25,487 nucleotides of DNA from CAYONM01 sp964405325. Lineage in GTDB: Bacteria; Planctomycetota; UBA11346. Location: positions 1 through 25,487 of the forward strand of contig CAYONM010000028.1 of NCBI GenBank assembly GCA_964405325.1, written 5' to 3'. This document shows, one piece after another, positions 8,271 to 16,396 of this stretch. Positions within the stretch are counted from its first letter, which is position 1, and every line of letters starts with the position of its first letter. The translations under genes were made by a program, and so were the position numbers. Under the pieces are notes generated by a model. That model was not told the DNA's origin and did no database searches. It worked only from the letters and a program-made list of their open reading frames with translations.

Positions 8271-8410
8271 CAAGCGCGAGACCGGCCGACCGAGGACCGG
8301 TTTTGGGCGGAAAATGCGCGAAGCGCCGCCCAAAACGCTCGCGCAGCGAGCGAGGTCCGACCGAGGCCGAGGGGGTGTGCGCCGGAGGCGCGAGGGGGCA
8401 ACGCCCCCTC
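8271..8410. repeat. Right flank: direct-repeat modules with four hairpins
   Basis: This flank carries the three modules shared with the left side plus strong inverted repeats. An 11-bp palindrome, gttttgggcgg (8300-8310) with ccgcccaaaac (8326-8336), has a 15-base loop. The hairpin 8336-8342/8346-8352 has a 7-bp stem and a 3-base loop. The pair gcgcc/ggcgc lies at 8379-8383/8387-8391. The pair gagggggc/gccccctc lies at 8392-8399/8403-8410. No T-run follows the last hairpin, so a standard terminator is unlikely. A related copy lies at 13634-13700. Confidence 0.85.
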
Positions 8411-8419
8411 TGTTAAAAA

Positions 8420-8447
8420 TTGACACCCCCCCACCGCTCGCTATCGT
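8420..8447 (+). promoter_or_regulatory. Candidate sigma-70-like promoter for polA
   Basis: A perfect TTGACA (8420-8425) is followed after 16 bases by TATCGT (8442-8447), which matches four of six -10 positions. It would give a leader of about 120 bases before polA and starts ten bases after the last hairpin of the repeat flank. The spacer is C-rich. No other promoter candidate is evident upstream of polA. Confidence 0.35.
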
Positions 8448-8574
8448 GTTGCTGCCTTGAGCGCGTTGGGCCGTCTATCCGCCAGCTATCCGCTCAAGCT
8501 GCTATGGTCGTCGCTCCGAAGAGCCGTGGCCTTTCCCCGCCCCTTTAGTTTTCTGCGGAACGGACCCCCTCTCT

Positions 8575-11226
8575 ATGGGCGCTTTCGTCCTGATTGACGG
8601 GCATTATTACGCCTATCGCTTCTTTTTCGGCATGCCCCGGCTGACTGGCCGCGGCGGACGCCCCACGGGCGTCACCTTCGCCATGGCCAAACTGCTGAAG
8701 GATCTGATTGACGATCCTGATGTCAGCCATGTAGCCGCGGTGTTTGACGACAGCGCCCCAACCTTCCGGCACGACCTGTTCCCGGACTACAAGGCGCATC
8801 GCGATCCCATGCCCGAGGAGCTCAAGCAACAGGTACCCGATATCCAGCAGCTGGTACAGCTGCATGGCATCCCGCTGATCCAAGTGCCCGGCTACGAAGC
8901 CGACGATATCATCGCCACCCTGGCGAAACAGGGCGCCGCTGCCGGGCTGCCAGTACGGATCTGTTCTCGGGACAAGGATCTCGATCAGGTCCTGAGCACC
9001 AAGATTCAAACCTGGGAGCCTGGCAAAAACCGCTATCGCGGCCCGGCTGATCTGGAATCAGAGAAGGGCATTCGCCCGGACCAAGTGATCGATTACCTGT
9101 GCATGCTGGGCGACACCGCTGACAACGTCCCCGGCATCAAGGGCGTCGGCCAGAAAACCGCCACCAAATTGCTCCAGGAATTTGGCAGCCTGCAGATGGT
9201 GCTGGAACGCTCGGACCTGCTGAAAGGCAAGCGGCGCGAAAACGTCGAGGCGTTCAAAACCGTTGCCGATCTGACCCGGCAATTGATTACGCTGGTGGAT
9301 GTACCAGACCTCCCGGACCTCAAACGCCTGGCCTGTCCCACGGAACTCGCCGCCGAGCTGCGGCCCTTCTACACCGAACTCGGCTTTCGGGAACAGACCT
9401 TCTTCCCGCTGCGGATCCAGGCGGCTACCAGCGATGCCTCCGCCTACCGCACGCTTGGCAGCGATGATCTTCCCCACCTGGCCGTCCAACTGCAACAGGC
9501 CGGTCGCTTTGCCATCGATACCGAGACCACCAGTCTGGAGCCACTGAGCGCCGAGATCGTGGGCATCAGCCTGGCCTGGGGCGAAGCCGACGGCCGCGGC
9601 TCGGTGTACCTGCCGGTGGCCGGCACCGAGCATCAGGACCTCATCCCGCTAGCGGCGATCCGCGAGCACTTGGGCCCGGTGCTGGCCGATGCCTCCATCG
9701 GCAAAATCGCTCAGAACTGCAAATACGACCTGCGGATCCTTCGGCAGCACGAGCTGCCGCTGCAGGGCCTGGATGGCGACCCCATGCTGGCCTCCTGGCT
9801 GTTGGATCCGGGCCGCAATATGCATGGCCTGGACGTGTTGACTCGGGACCTTCTGCACGAGACCAAGATCACCACCGAACAGGTGGTGGACCTGAAGGCC
9901 GGCCAGACCATGGCCGCAATACCAGTAGCGACCGTCGCCACCTATGCCTGTGAAGACGCCCAATGCACCTGGCGCCTGGCGCAGGTATTGGAAAAACGCC
10001 TACAGCAAAACAACCTGTTCCGGGTCTATCAGGAGCAAGAACTGCCTCTGGCGGCGTGCCTGGCCGATATAGAACAAACCGGCATGGGCATCGACGCCAT
10101 GGTGCTGGCGCAGCAGGAACAGAACCTGCAGGCGTATCTGGATCAGGTGCAACGCGACATCACCAGCATCGCCGGTTCCTCCTTTAATCCCGCCAGTCCC
10201 AAACAGGTGGGCCAGCTCCTGTTCGAAAAGCTGGGACTACCGGTGCTCAAGAAGAACAAGGGCGGACCCAGCACCGATGCCGGCGTCCTGAATGCCCTGC
10301 GCCACCAGCACGAGGTGGTTGATCTGCTGCTGCAACACCGTGCGCTGTCAAAATTGCTGGGCACCTACATCCGCAGCCTGCCCGGCAGCATCCATCCACG
10401 TACCGGTCGCATCCATAGCACCTTCAAACAAACGGGTACGGAGACCGGTCGACTGTCATCCGAGCACCCCAATCTCCAGAATATCCCCAAGCGCTCGGAA
10501 CTGGGCCGCGAATTACGCGCTGCCTTTGTTGCCAAACCGGGCCACCTGCTGCTGGGAGCCGACTACTCCCAAATCGAATTGCGGGTGCTGGCGCATTTCA
10601 GTGGTGATCCGGCCCTGTGCGATGCTTTCGCCAACGACACCGATATCCATCGCTACGTCGCTGCTCAGGTCAACGACTGCGATGAAGATAGCGTCACCCC
10701 AGCCATGCGCTCCGCCGCCAAGGCGATCAACTTCGGCCTGATCTACGGCCAATCAGCCTTCGGCCTTGCCGCCCAGATCGGCGTCTCCCGCCACGAAGCA
10801 CAACAATTCATCGATGCCTATTTCAGCCGCTTCCGGGAGGTCCTCCGCTTCAAGGAGGATCTGATCGTCCAGGCCAAGAATCGTGGTTATGTCAGCACGC
10901 TGGCTGGCCGCCGTCGCTACATTCCCCTGCTGCAGTCGTCCAATGGCAACGAACGCCGCATGGGTGAACGCACCGCCCTCAACAGCACCATCCAAGGCTC
11001 GGCGGCCGACCTGATCAAACAGGCTATGCTGCGCTGTCGTCGCAGTCTGCCGACGGATTGCCAACTGGTGATACAGATTCACGATGAATTGATCATCGAG
11101 GCACCTGATCAGCAGGCCGATGCTGCCGCCAATGCCCTACACACCGCCATGGTCGACGCCTGGCAGTTGAACGTCCCCCTGATCGCCGAGGTCCGTCGTG
11201 GCCGCAACTGGCTCGACATCGGTTGA
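8575..11226 (+). CDS. polA: DNA polymerase I with 5'-3' and 3'-5' exonuclease domains
   Basis: An 883-aa protein. The N-terminal flap-nuclease domain (about 1-290) contains GYEADDIIAT, SRDKDLDQVL and the H3TH segment GDTADNVPGIKGVGQKTA. The proofreading domain (about 305-490) keeps all three Exo motifs: IDTET, NCKYDLRIL and YACEDAQ. The polymerase domain has motif A DYSQIELR (about 662), motif B RSAAKAINFGLIYGQ (about 711-725) and motif C IHDELI (about 836). The enzyme should therefore be fully active in replication and repair, removing RNA primers and filling gaps. The start matches the expected N-terminus (VLIDGHYYAYR), although no good Shine-Dalgarno sequence precedes it. It is the first plus-strand gene after the repeat region. 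Confidence 0.97.
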   Translation: MGAFVLIDGHYYAYRFFFGMPRLTGRGGRPTGVTFAMAKLLKDLIDDPDVSHVAAVFDDSAPTFRHDLFPDYKAHRDPMPEELKQQVPDIQQLVQLHGIPLIQVPGYEADDIIATLAKQGAAAGLPVRICSRDKDLDQVLSTKIQTWEPGKNRYRGPADLESEKGIRPDQVIDYLCMLGDTADNVPGIKGVGQKTATKLLQEFGSLQMVLERSDLLKGKRRENVEAFKTVADLTRQLITLVDVPDLPDLKRLACPTELAAELRPFYTELGFREQTFFPLRIQAATSDASAYRTLGSDDLPHLAVQLQQAGRFAIDTETTSLEPLSAEIVGISLAWGEADGRGSVYLPVAGTEHQDLIPLAAIREHLGPVLADASIGKIAQNCKYDLRILRQHELPLQGLDGDPMLASWLLDPGRNMHGLDVLTRDLLHETKITTEQVVDLKAGQTMAAIPVATVATYACEDAQCTWRLAQVLEKRLQQNNLFRVYQEQELPLAACLADIEQTGMGIDAMVLAQQEQNLQAYLDQVQRDITSIAGSSFNPASPKQVGQLLFEKLGLPVLKKNKGGPSTDAGVLNALRHQHEVVDLLLQHRALSKLLGTYIRSLPGSIHPRTGRIHSTFKQTGTETGRLSSEHPNLQNIPKRSELGRELRAAFVAKPGHLLLGADYSQIELRVLAHFSGDPALCDAFANDTDIHRYVAAQVNDCDEDSVTPAMRSAAKAINFGLIYGQSAFGLAAQIGVSRHEAQQFIDAYFSRFREVLRFKEDLIVQAKNRGYVSTLAGRRRYIPLLQSSNGNERRMGERTALNSTIQGSAADLIKQAMLRCRRSLPTDCQLVIQIHDELIIEAPDQQADAAANALHTAMVDAWQLNVPLIAEVRRGRNWLDIG

Positions 11227-11375
11227 TACGTTATACCTACCCAATCGCCCGCACCCACCCAAACCGATGACGGCCGACCCTTCCGGATCCCTGCCCCGGC
11301 TGCCCCCACCACCCCCTCAAACTCGATTGAACCCCAAACGAAACGACCCGCATTAAATTAACTTGAAGGACACGT
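11227..11375 (+). promoter_or_regulatory. C-rich, G-poor rho leader, possible rut site
   Basis: About 48% of bases 11227-11350 are C on the plus strand and G is sparse, the composition Rho prefers for loading. It lies between polA and the rho fusion gene. Autogenous attenuation of rho through its leader is established in E. coli; applying it here is inference. It could equally be where Rho ends polA transcription. AAGGA lies six bases before the rho start codon. Confidence 0.4.
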
Positions 11376-13511
11376 ATGAATCAACCGCCTTTCCGTCCAG
11401 GCAATTCCTCCGCTCGCAACAACAGCCACCGACGCCGACGCCGACGCAGTCCCCGTCGCGATCGCGGTCCCGGCAACCCACTCGACGAGCTGGTCCTGAA
11501 GATCCCCGACGATAAATCGGTAGTGATCGGTATCACCGGCGAACCGGGCTCGGGCAAAAGCGCCCTCGGCAAGGAGCTGCAGAAGCTCGGCGCCGAAATC
11601 CTGGATGTCGACGAACTAGGTCACCAGGTCATCGATGGTCCGGCCACTCGCAAAAAACTGGTCGAGGCTTTCGGCGAAGAAATACTGGGTGAGGATGGCA
11701 AAATCGCCCGCGCCGACCTGGCTGCCAAAGCTTTCAGCAGCGCCGACACTGCCACGACGCTCAACAAGATCGTGCACCCGCAGCTAAGCCGTAAGGTCAA
11801 GATGGCCTTGAAGAAAACCGGCAATTTCGTGGTCATCGATGCCGCCCTGCTGCACGAACTAGGCCTGAACGAACGGTGCGACACCACGGTCTACGTCCGA
11901 TCACCGTATGCTGCCCGTCTCGAACGCGTCGGGCGCCGCGGCTGGGATGAGGCCGAACTGCAACGCCGCGAAGCCGCCCTAGGCAATGCCAATCAGCGCA
12001 GCCAGGTCTGCGATGTGATTGTCGAAAACACCGGTGATACCGCGCTGCTGGCCACTTACGCCAAAACCGTGCTGGCCCGGTTGCTGGGCATCGACCCCCT
12101 GGCTAAACGCAAGGACAAGGAAACCGACGAGTCGGAGCTGGATGACAACGAAGAGGGCGTCGACGCCACCGAAACCCTGACTCCGGCCATCATCGAAGAG
12201 GTCATGCCTCCCGAACCGGATCCGGTCGTTGCCGACATGAACGAATATCTGGCGCGCAGTCTGACCTCGCTACAGGACGAGGGTGAAAAACTCGAGGTCC
12301 GGGATGTCCGTGCCCTGGGTAAACACGAGTTGATCAATGAGATCCTGCGCCGGGTCGCCAGCAACCGCCAGGACTCCATCGTGGCGGACGGCTTCCTGGA
12401 ACAGCACAAGGACAGCAGCGGCTATCTGCGGCACCCACTCAACCATTACCATGTCTGTCCCACCGACCCCTTCGTCAATAATCAGCTGCTGCGCCGCTTT
12501 GGCCTGAAACCGGGCATGCATATCCGCGGTATTGCGCGAGCTCCTCGCGGCAACGAGCGCTGTCCGCAGATGCTGCAGATCACCGAGATCATGGGCACCG
12601 ATGCGAGTGTCCGCACCAGTTATCCGCGCTTCGAGGATCTGATCCCACTGCATGCCGAGCAGCGCTTATTCATGGAGCGACACGACAAGCCCGGTGATTT
12701 CAATCTGCGCATCATCGACCTGATCGCGCCGATCGGCAAAGGCCAACGCGGCCTGATCGTGGCTCAGCCAAAAGCCGGCAAGACCGTCTACCTGCAGAAG
12801 ATCGCCAACGCCATCACTACCAATAATCCGGAAGTGAAACTGATGGTGCTGCTGGTGGACGAACGCCCCGAAGAAGTCACCGACATGGAGCGCTCGGTCG
12901 ACGGCGAGGTGATCGCCTCCACCTTCGACCAGCATTCCAGCCGACACGTCCAGATCGCCGAACTGGTGATCACCAAGGCCAAACGCATGGTGGAACGTGG
13001 CGAGGACGTGGTGATCCTGCTGGACTCAATCACCCGCCTGGCCCGAGCCTACAACTCCGAAGCACCGTCATCTGGCCGCATCATGTCTGGCGGCCTGGAA
13101 TCCGGCGCCCTGATCAAACCCAAGCAATTTTTCGGTGCCGCGCGTAACATCGAAAACGGTGGCAGCCTGACCATCTTGGGTACCACCCTGGTGGATACCG
13201 GCTCGGTCATGGACACGGTTATTTTCGAGGAGTTCAAAGGCACCGGCAACATGGAGCTGGTGCTCGACCGACGCCTGGCCAACAAGGGCATCTATCCAGC
13301 CCTGGACGTGGCGCTCTCCGGCACCCGGCGCGATGATCTGATCATCACCAATGGGGAAGAACTGATACGAGTGCAGGCACTACGTCGCTTCTTGGTCGAT
13401 CGCAGTAGCCAAGATGCGGTGGAATTCTTGAAGAGCCAGCTCAAGAACCACAAGACCAACGTCGAGTTCCTGATGAGCATCGATCCGACGCGCAATCAGA
13501 TCATGAGCTGA
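11376..13511 (+). CDS. rho: Fusion of dephospho-CoA kinase domain and transcription terminator Rho
   Basis: A 711-aa protein. After a basic Arg/His/Ser tail (1-35), residues about 48-238 form a CoaE-like kinase: P-loop GEPGSGKS (55-62), DVDELGHQV, IDAALLHELGL and a terminal D-V-I-V-E-N-T-G. Such a domain would phosphorylate dephospho-CoA in the last CoA step. The usual Arg-Ile-x-x-Gln lid segment is altered (RREAALGNANQ), so activity is not assured. An acidic linker (about 240-305) leads to Rho: a Rho_N helix (LGKHELINEILRR), the cold-shock RNA-binding fold (about 350-425), Walker A QPKAGKT (464-470), LLVDERPEEVTDM (Q-loop region) and the GALIKPKQFFGAARN region (R-loop and beyond). The Rho half looks fully functional. 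The start is supported by AAGGA. A perfect 15-bp hairpin follows the stop. Confidence 0.94.
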   Translation: MNQPPFRPGNSSARNNSHRRRRRRSPRRDRGPGNPLDELVLKIPDDKSVVIGITGEPGSGKSALGKELQKLGAEILDVDELGHQVIDGPATRKKLVEAFGEEILGEDGKIARADLAAKAFSSADTATTLNKIVHPQLSRKVKMALKKTGNFVVIDAALLHELGLNERCDTTVYVRSPYAARLERVGRRGWDEAELQRREAALGNANQRSQVCDVIVENTGDTALLATYAKTVLARLLGIDPLAKRKDKETDESELDDNEEGVDATETLTPAIIEEVMPPEPDPVVADMNEYLARSLTSLQDEGEKLEVRDVRALGKHELINEILRRVASNRQDSIVADGFLEQHKDSSGYLRHPLNHYHVCPTDPFVNNQLLRRFGLKPGMHIRGIARAPRGNERCPQMLQITEIMGTDASVRTSYPRFEDLIPLHAEQRLFMERHDKPGDFNLRIIDLIAPIGKGQRGLIVAQPKAGKTVYLQKIANAITTNNPEVKLMVLLVDERPEEVTDMERSVDGEVIASTFDQHSSRHVQIAELVITKAKRMVERGEDVVILLDSITRLARAYNSEAPSSGRIMSGGLESGALIKPKQFFGAARNIENGGSLTILGTTLVDTGSVMDTVIFEEFKGTGNMELVLDRRLANKGIYPALDVALSGTRRDDLIITNGEELIRVQALRRFLVDRSSQDAVEFLKSQLKNHKTNVEFLMSIDPTRNQIMS

Positions 13512-13534
13512 ATCCCAAAGACCGATGACGCTTC

Positions 13535-13568
13535 CAGAACAGGCCCCTCGTTCGAGGGGCCTGTTCTG
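13535..13568. terminator. 15-bp perfect hairpin after rho
   Basis: The arms at 13535-13549 and 13554-13568 are perfectly complementary (cagaacaggcccctc and its reverse complement) around the loop gttc. It starts 24 bases after the rho stop. Only a short T-rich run (tcttt) follows, so termination may be weak or factor-assisted. Confidence 0.7.
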
Positions 13569-13570
13569 TC

Positions 13571-13600
13571 TTTCGACACTTCACCTGATGAAAGTCGAAA
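13571..13600. repeat. Imperfect hairpin behind the rho terminator
   Basis: tttcgac (13571-13577) pairs with gtcgaaa (13594-13600), with a further short pairing ttca/tgaa inside. It follows the terminator stem by two bases and may add to termination or protect the 3' end. Confidence 0.4.
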
Positions 13601-13633
13601 TCACGTTGCGCCCAGGCAAGCGCGTCAGAGCGG

Positions 13634-13700
13634 AGGAGCGAGAGACCGGAGCCCGGCTGGCGGGTGCGACGGACGTCGCGAGGGGCAACACCCCTTTGAA
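13634..13700. repeat. Second copy of the dispersed two-hairpin element
   Basis: This segment resembles the right flank of the tandem array. It shares gcgagagaccgg-like and gtgcg-cgga motifs, then a 6-bp hairpin gcgacg/cgtcgc (13666-13671/13674-13679) and aggggcaacacccct (13681-13695). In the array copy the equivalent stems have different bases but still pair. It lies in the gene-free 13512-13791 stretch upstream of glgC. Confidence 0.6.
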
Positions 13701-13791
13701 GAAACCAACATTTCATCTGTTTTCGAACTTGCGTCTGATGCTCGTCGCTCATTAAATGGGCTACTCTGATCAGCGGCTCATCGAGGACGGC

Positions 13792-15069
13792 ATGACCAAC
13801 AACAACAGCTATAGCCCCAGTCTTCAACCCAGCAGTGACAAAGTCCTGGCCTTCGTACTTGCCGGTGGACGCGGAACCCGTTTAGAGCCGCTCACTTCGC
13901 AGCGCAGCAAGCCATCGGTCCCGTTCGCAGCACGTTACCGGATCATCGATTTCGTACTTTCCAATCTGATCAACTCCGGCATCTACTCGGTCTACGTCCT
14001 CACCCAGTACCTGAGCCAGAGTCTGACCGAACACCTGCAGGAGGTCTGGAACTTCGGCTCGATCCTGCCAGACCTGTTCGTCACCTCTGTGCCGGCGCAG
14101 CAACGCACAGGCAGCCATTGGTACCAAGGCACGGCCGATGCGGTGTGGCAGAACACCAACCTGATTACCGATCGCTTGCCCGACCACATGGTGGTGTTCG
14201 GCGGTGACCACATCTTCCTGATGGACGTCCGCCAGATGCTGAAATTTGGTCGTAAGCGCCAGGCCGAGGCCACCGTGGCCTGCATTCCCGTGCCGCTGGA
14301 CGAGGCCTCGCGCTTCGGTGTGGTACAGGTGGATGAAGACTGGCGCATCGTTGGCTTCCAGGAAAAACCCAAAAATCCCACCCCACTGCCGCACGATCCG
14401 ACCAAGGCCCTGGCTTCCATGGGCAATTATCTGTTCCAGACCCCGACCCTGCTCGACTATCTGGAACGCGACGCCGCCGATCCACAAAGCAGCCGCGACT
14501 TCGGCAACGACGTGCTGCCACGTATGCTCAAGGAAGGCTGCAATCTCTACGCCTACGACTTCACCCAGAACGTGATTCCCGGCTCCAGCGGGCACAACTG
14601 GTACTGGCGCGATGTCGGTACCCTGGATGCCTACTTCGAAGCCAATATGGATCTACGCGCGGTGTCGCCCCAGCTGGACATCTACAATACCGACTGGTCG
14701 ATCCGAGCCGAAGTCACCAACGCACCACCGGTGAAGTTCGTCCACAACAACCTGGACAACCGTATCGGCCAGGCGCACCAATCGGTGCTGGCCGAGGGCA
14801 CCATCGTCTCCGGTGCCACCGTGGTGGATTCGGTGGTTGGTCGCAACTGTCGTTTCAACAGTTACTCGCACATCGATCACTGTATCGTCATGGACGATGT
14901 CACCGTCGGACGAAACGCTCGCCTGCAACGCTGCATTATCGACAAGCACGTCGTCATTCCGGAAAACGATTTCATTGGGTTCAATCTTGAAAAAGACCGC
15001 AAACGTTTCCATGTCACCGAAAGCGGCATCGTCGTTATCGGCAAGAACACCCAAATCCAGATGCCGTGA
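13792..15069 (+). CDS. glgC: Glucose-1-phosphate adenylyltransferase
   Basis: 425 aa, the normal length for GlgC, which makes ADP-glucose from ATP and glucose-1-phosphate for glycogen synthesis. The nucleotidyltransferase signature FVLAGGRGTRLEPLT spans 21-35, followed by RSKPSVPFAARYRIIDF. Also present are WYQGTADAVWQN, VFGGDHIFLMD, the substrate-binding FQEKP and WRDVGTLDAYFEANMDL. The C-terminal third is the left-handed beta-helix typical of the allosteric enzyme. I chose ATG 13792 because GAGGA lies four bases upstream; an in-frame ATG at 13756 has no ribosome binding site. The stop is one base from the next start, so the downstream gene is probably translationally coupled. No glgA is in the window. 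Confidence 0.95.
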   Translation: MTNNNSYSPSLQPSSDKVLAFVLAGGRGTRLEPLTSQRSKPSVPFAARYRIIDFVLSNLINSGIYSVYVLTQYLSQSLTEHLQEVWNFGSILPDLFVTSVPAQQRTGSHWYQGTADAVWQNTNLITDRLPDHMVVFGGDHIFLMDVRQMLKFGRKRQAEATVACIPVPLDEASRFGVVQVDEDWRIVGFQEKPKNPTPLPHDPTKALASMGNYLFQTPTLLDYLERDAADPQSSRDFGNDVLPRMLKEGCNLYAYDFTQNVIPGSSGHNWYWRDVGTLDAYFEANMDLRAVSPQLDIYNTDWSIRAEVTNAPPVKFVHNNLDNRIGQAHQSVLAEGTIVSGATVVDSVVGRNCRFNSYSHIDHCIVMDDVTVGRNARLQRCIIDKHVVIPENDFIGFNLEKDRKRFHVTESGIVVIGKNTQIQMP

Positions 15070-15070
15070 C

Positions 15071-15565
15071 ATGGCCAAACCGACCCGCGCCTCCCATCTG
15101 CCGGAAGGACGTCTTGCCGGCGACTACGAGCAGACCAATGGCGTGGTGGTCTACTCCCTCACCGCACATGCCCTGGAAGCCATTGCCCGGCATCGCTGGA
15201 TCGAAAGCGAGAAGACCGGCGGCGACTGCGGCCGACGCTGCGAGGAAGCCTGGATCGATCACTACTGGAACGGCTGGGCGCGCTCGAAACTCTTGGAGCA
15301 CCTTATCGGCTGGCGCTGCTGGGGCGCCTTTGCATTGGACAGTTTCGCCCTGCTCCGGCGCCAGAGTCTGGCCGCGATGGTCAACGAGAGCACCATCGAG
15401 CTTATTGGCACCATGCTGGCCTCGGGAGCAGAGAACCTGGACATCATCAATTGGGCAGTGCAGACTAACCAAGAACTCGATCCCATTCTCACTCTCCTCG
15501 AACGGATCGACATCAACTCTAAGCGTCAACGTTTACTTACTAAACACATCCGCCTCTTCATCTGA
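15071..15565 (+). CDS. Unknown protein in the glycogen cluster
   Basis: A 164-aa soluble protein that I do not recognise. There is no signal peptide, membrane helix or obvious nucleotide motif. The middle is unusually aromatic: five Trp and one Tyr fall between residues 61 and 84 (IDHYWNGWARSKLLEHL then WRCWGAF). The C-terminal half looks alpha-helical (LERIDINSKRQRLLTKHI). Its ATG is one base after the glgC stop (TGACATG), and it is followed after 11 bases by the DUF4912 gene, so it is almost certainly part of the glycogen operon. A role as a regulator, a glucan-binding accessory or a partner of GlgC or the GH57 enzyme is plausible from position only. Cys53, Cys57 and Cys83 are present but do not form a standard zinc motif. 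Confidence 0.78.
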   Translation: MAKPTRASHLPEGRLAGDYEQTNGVVVYSLTAHALEAIARHRWIESEKTGGDCGRRCEEAWIDHYWNGWARSKLLEHLIGWRCWGAFALDSFALLRRQSLAAMVNESTIELIGTMLASGAENLDIINWAVQTNQELDPILTLLERIDINSKRQRLLTKHIRLFI

Positions 15566-15576
15566 AGGAGCTTCTC

Positions 15577-16335
15577 ATGTCGCTCGATAAGCAGTCCCTC
15601 AAGGAATTGCGTGAAATGGCCGCCAAACTGGGTGTCCGAAACCGGAGCAAAATGCGCAAACGCGAACTGGTCGAGGCGATCAGCACCCTGCAGCAACTGC
15701 ACCAGGATTCCATCGACGGCATGAGCTCCAGCTCACTCTCGTCCGCCGACCTCCAGGACCAACAACTCGTGGTCAAGCAGACCGACACTGGCTTGCCAAT
15801 CCCTCCGGGTTACGACCAGGATCGTCTGGTGCTGATGGTGCAAGACCCCAACCACGTCTTCGCCTACTGGGAAATCAGTCATCATACCTTGGATCAGATC
15901 CGCACGCGCTTCGGTCGGCAGAGTGCGTCGCTGCTGCTGGTCCATACTGGCCAGAGCCACGAACAACGGGTGATCGACCTGGCGGCCAACAACTACTACC
16001 TGGCAATCCCGCCCAACCAAGACTGCCGCGTCGAATTGGCAGTCCGAGACGAAACCGGTGAAACCCACATCTTGATGAGCTCCAATACGGTCCGCACACC
16101 AGCGCATCGCCCCTCGCACCGCACCGACGCCGAATGGATGGATGTGCAGGAGAGCTTCGCCACCCTGCTGGAAATGGCCGAACTCCCCGACGGTGGCCTG
16201 AGCAGTGCCGACCTGGTCCGGCGCCTGGAAACCGTGAAGTGGGATGTCCCCAGCCTCCCCTCTTCCGACACCCTGCTCTCCTCCGCCGCGCTCTCCAGCG
16301 GCATGCTCTCCAGTCACACCTGGTTGCAGCACTGA
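15577..16335 (+). CDS. DUF4912 protein with Rho_N-like N-terminal helix domain
   Basis: A 252-aa protein. Residues about 5-40 (SLKELREMAAKLGV, then KRELVEAI) resemble the small helical Rho_N/SAP-like module. Residues about 74-175 are a DUF4912 domain, recognised by DRLVLMVQDPNHVFAYWEIS, a conserved VIDLAANNYYLAIPP segment and VELAVRDETG. The C-terminal 50 residues are Ser/Leu-rich and probably flexible. DUF4912 genes are often found beside GH57/DUF1957 branching enzymes, and that is the case here. A carbohydrate-related or regulatory role is inferred from context; the biochemistry is unknown. GAAGGAG seven bases upstream supports the ATG. A 12-bp hairpin 61 bases after the stop probably ends the operon unit. 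Confidence 0.85.
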   Translation: MSLDKQSLKELREMAAKLGVRNRSKMRKRELVEAISTLQQLHQDSIDGMSSSSLSSADLQDQQLVVKQTDTGLPIPPGYDQDRLVLMVQDPNHVFAYWEISHHTLDQIRTRFGRQSASLLLVHTGQSHEQRVIDLAANNYYLAIPPNQDCRVELAVRDETGETHILMSSNTVRTPAHRPSHRTDAEWMDVQESFATLLEMAELPDGGLSSADLVRRLETVKWDVPSLPSSDTLLSSAALSSGMLSSHTWLQH

Positions 16336-16396
16336 AACCATTGTTCAGCCGACTGGTCCGGCTCGTTTACAGCCCTCAGAAAGTAGCACCCCTCAG

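Noticed and set aside
7653..8434. Long open frames on both strands across the tandem array
   Set aside because: The 8-bp units leave all frames open; the frames run across the N gap, have no ribosome binding site and give only simple repeats such as KSARAQER.
8474..8493. DnaA boxes (ctatccgcc, ctatccgct) marking an origin
   Set aside because: Each differs from TTATCCACA at three or more positions, and there is no AT-rich unwinding region or dnaA gene nearby.
13525..13755. 76-aa frame downstream of rho
   Set aside because: It runs through the terminator hairpin and the dispersed repeat copy.
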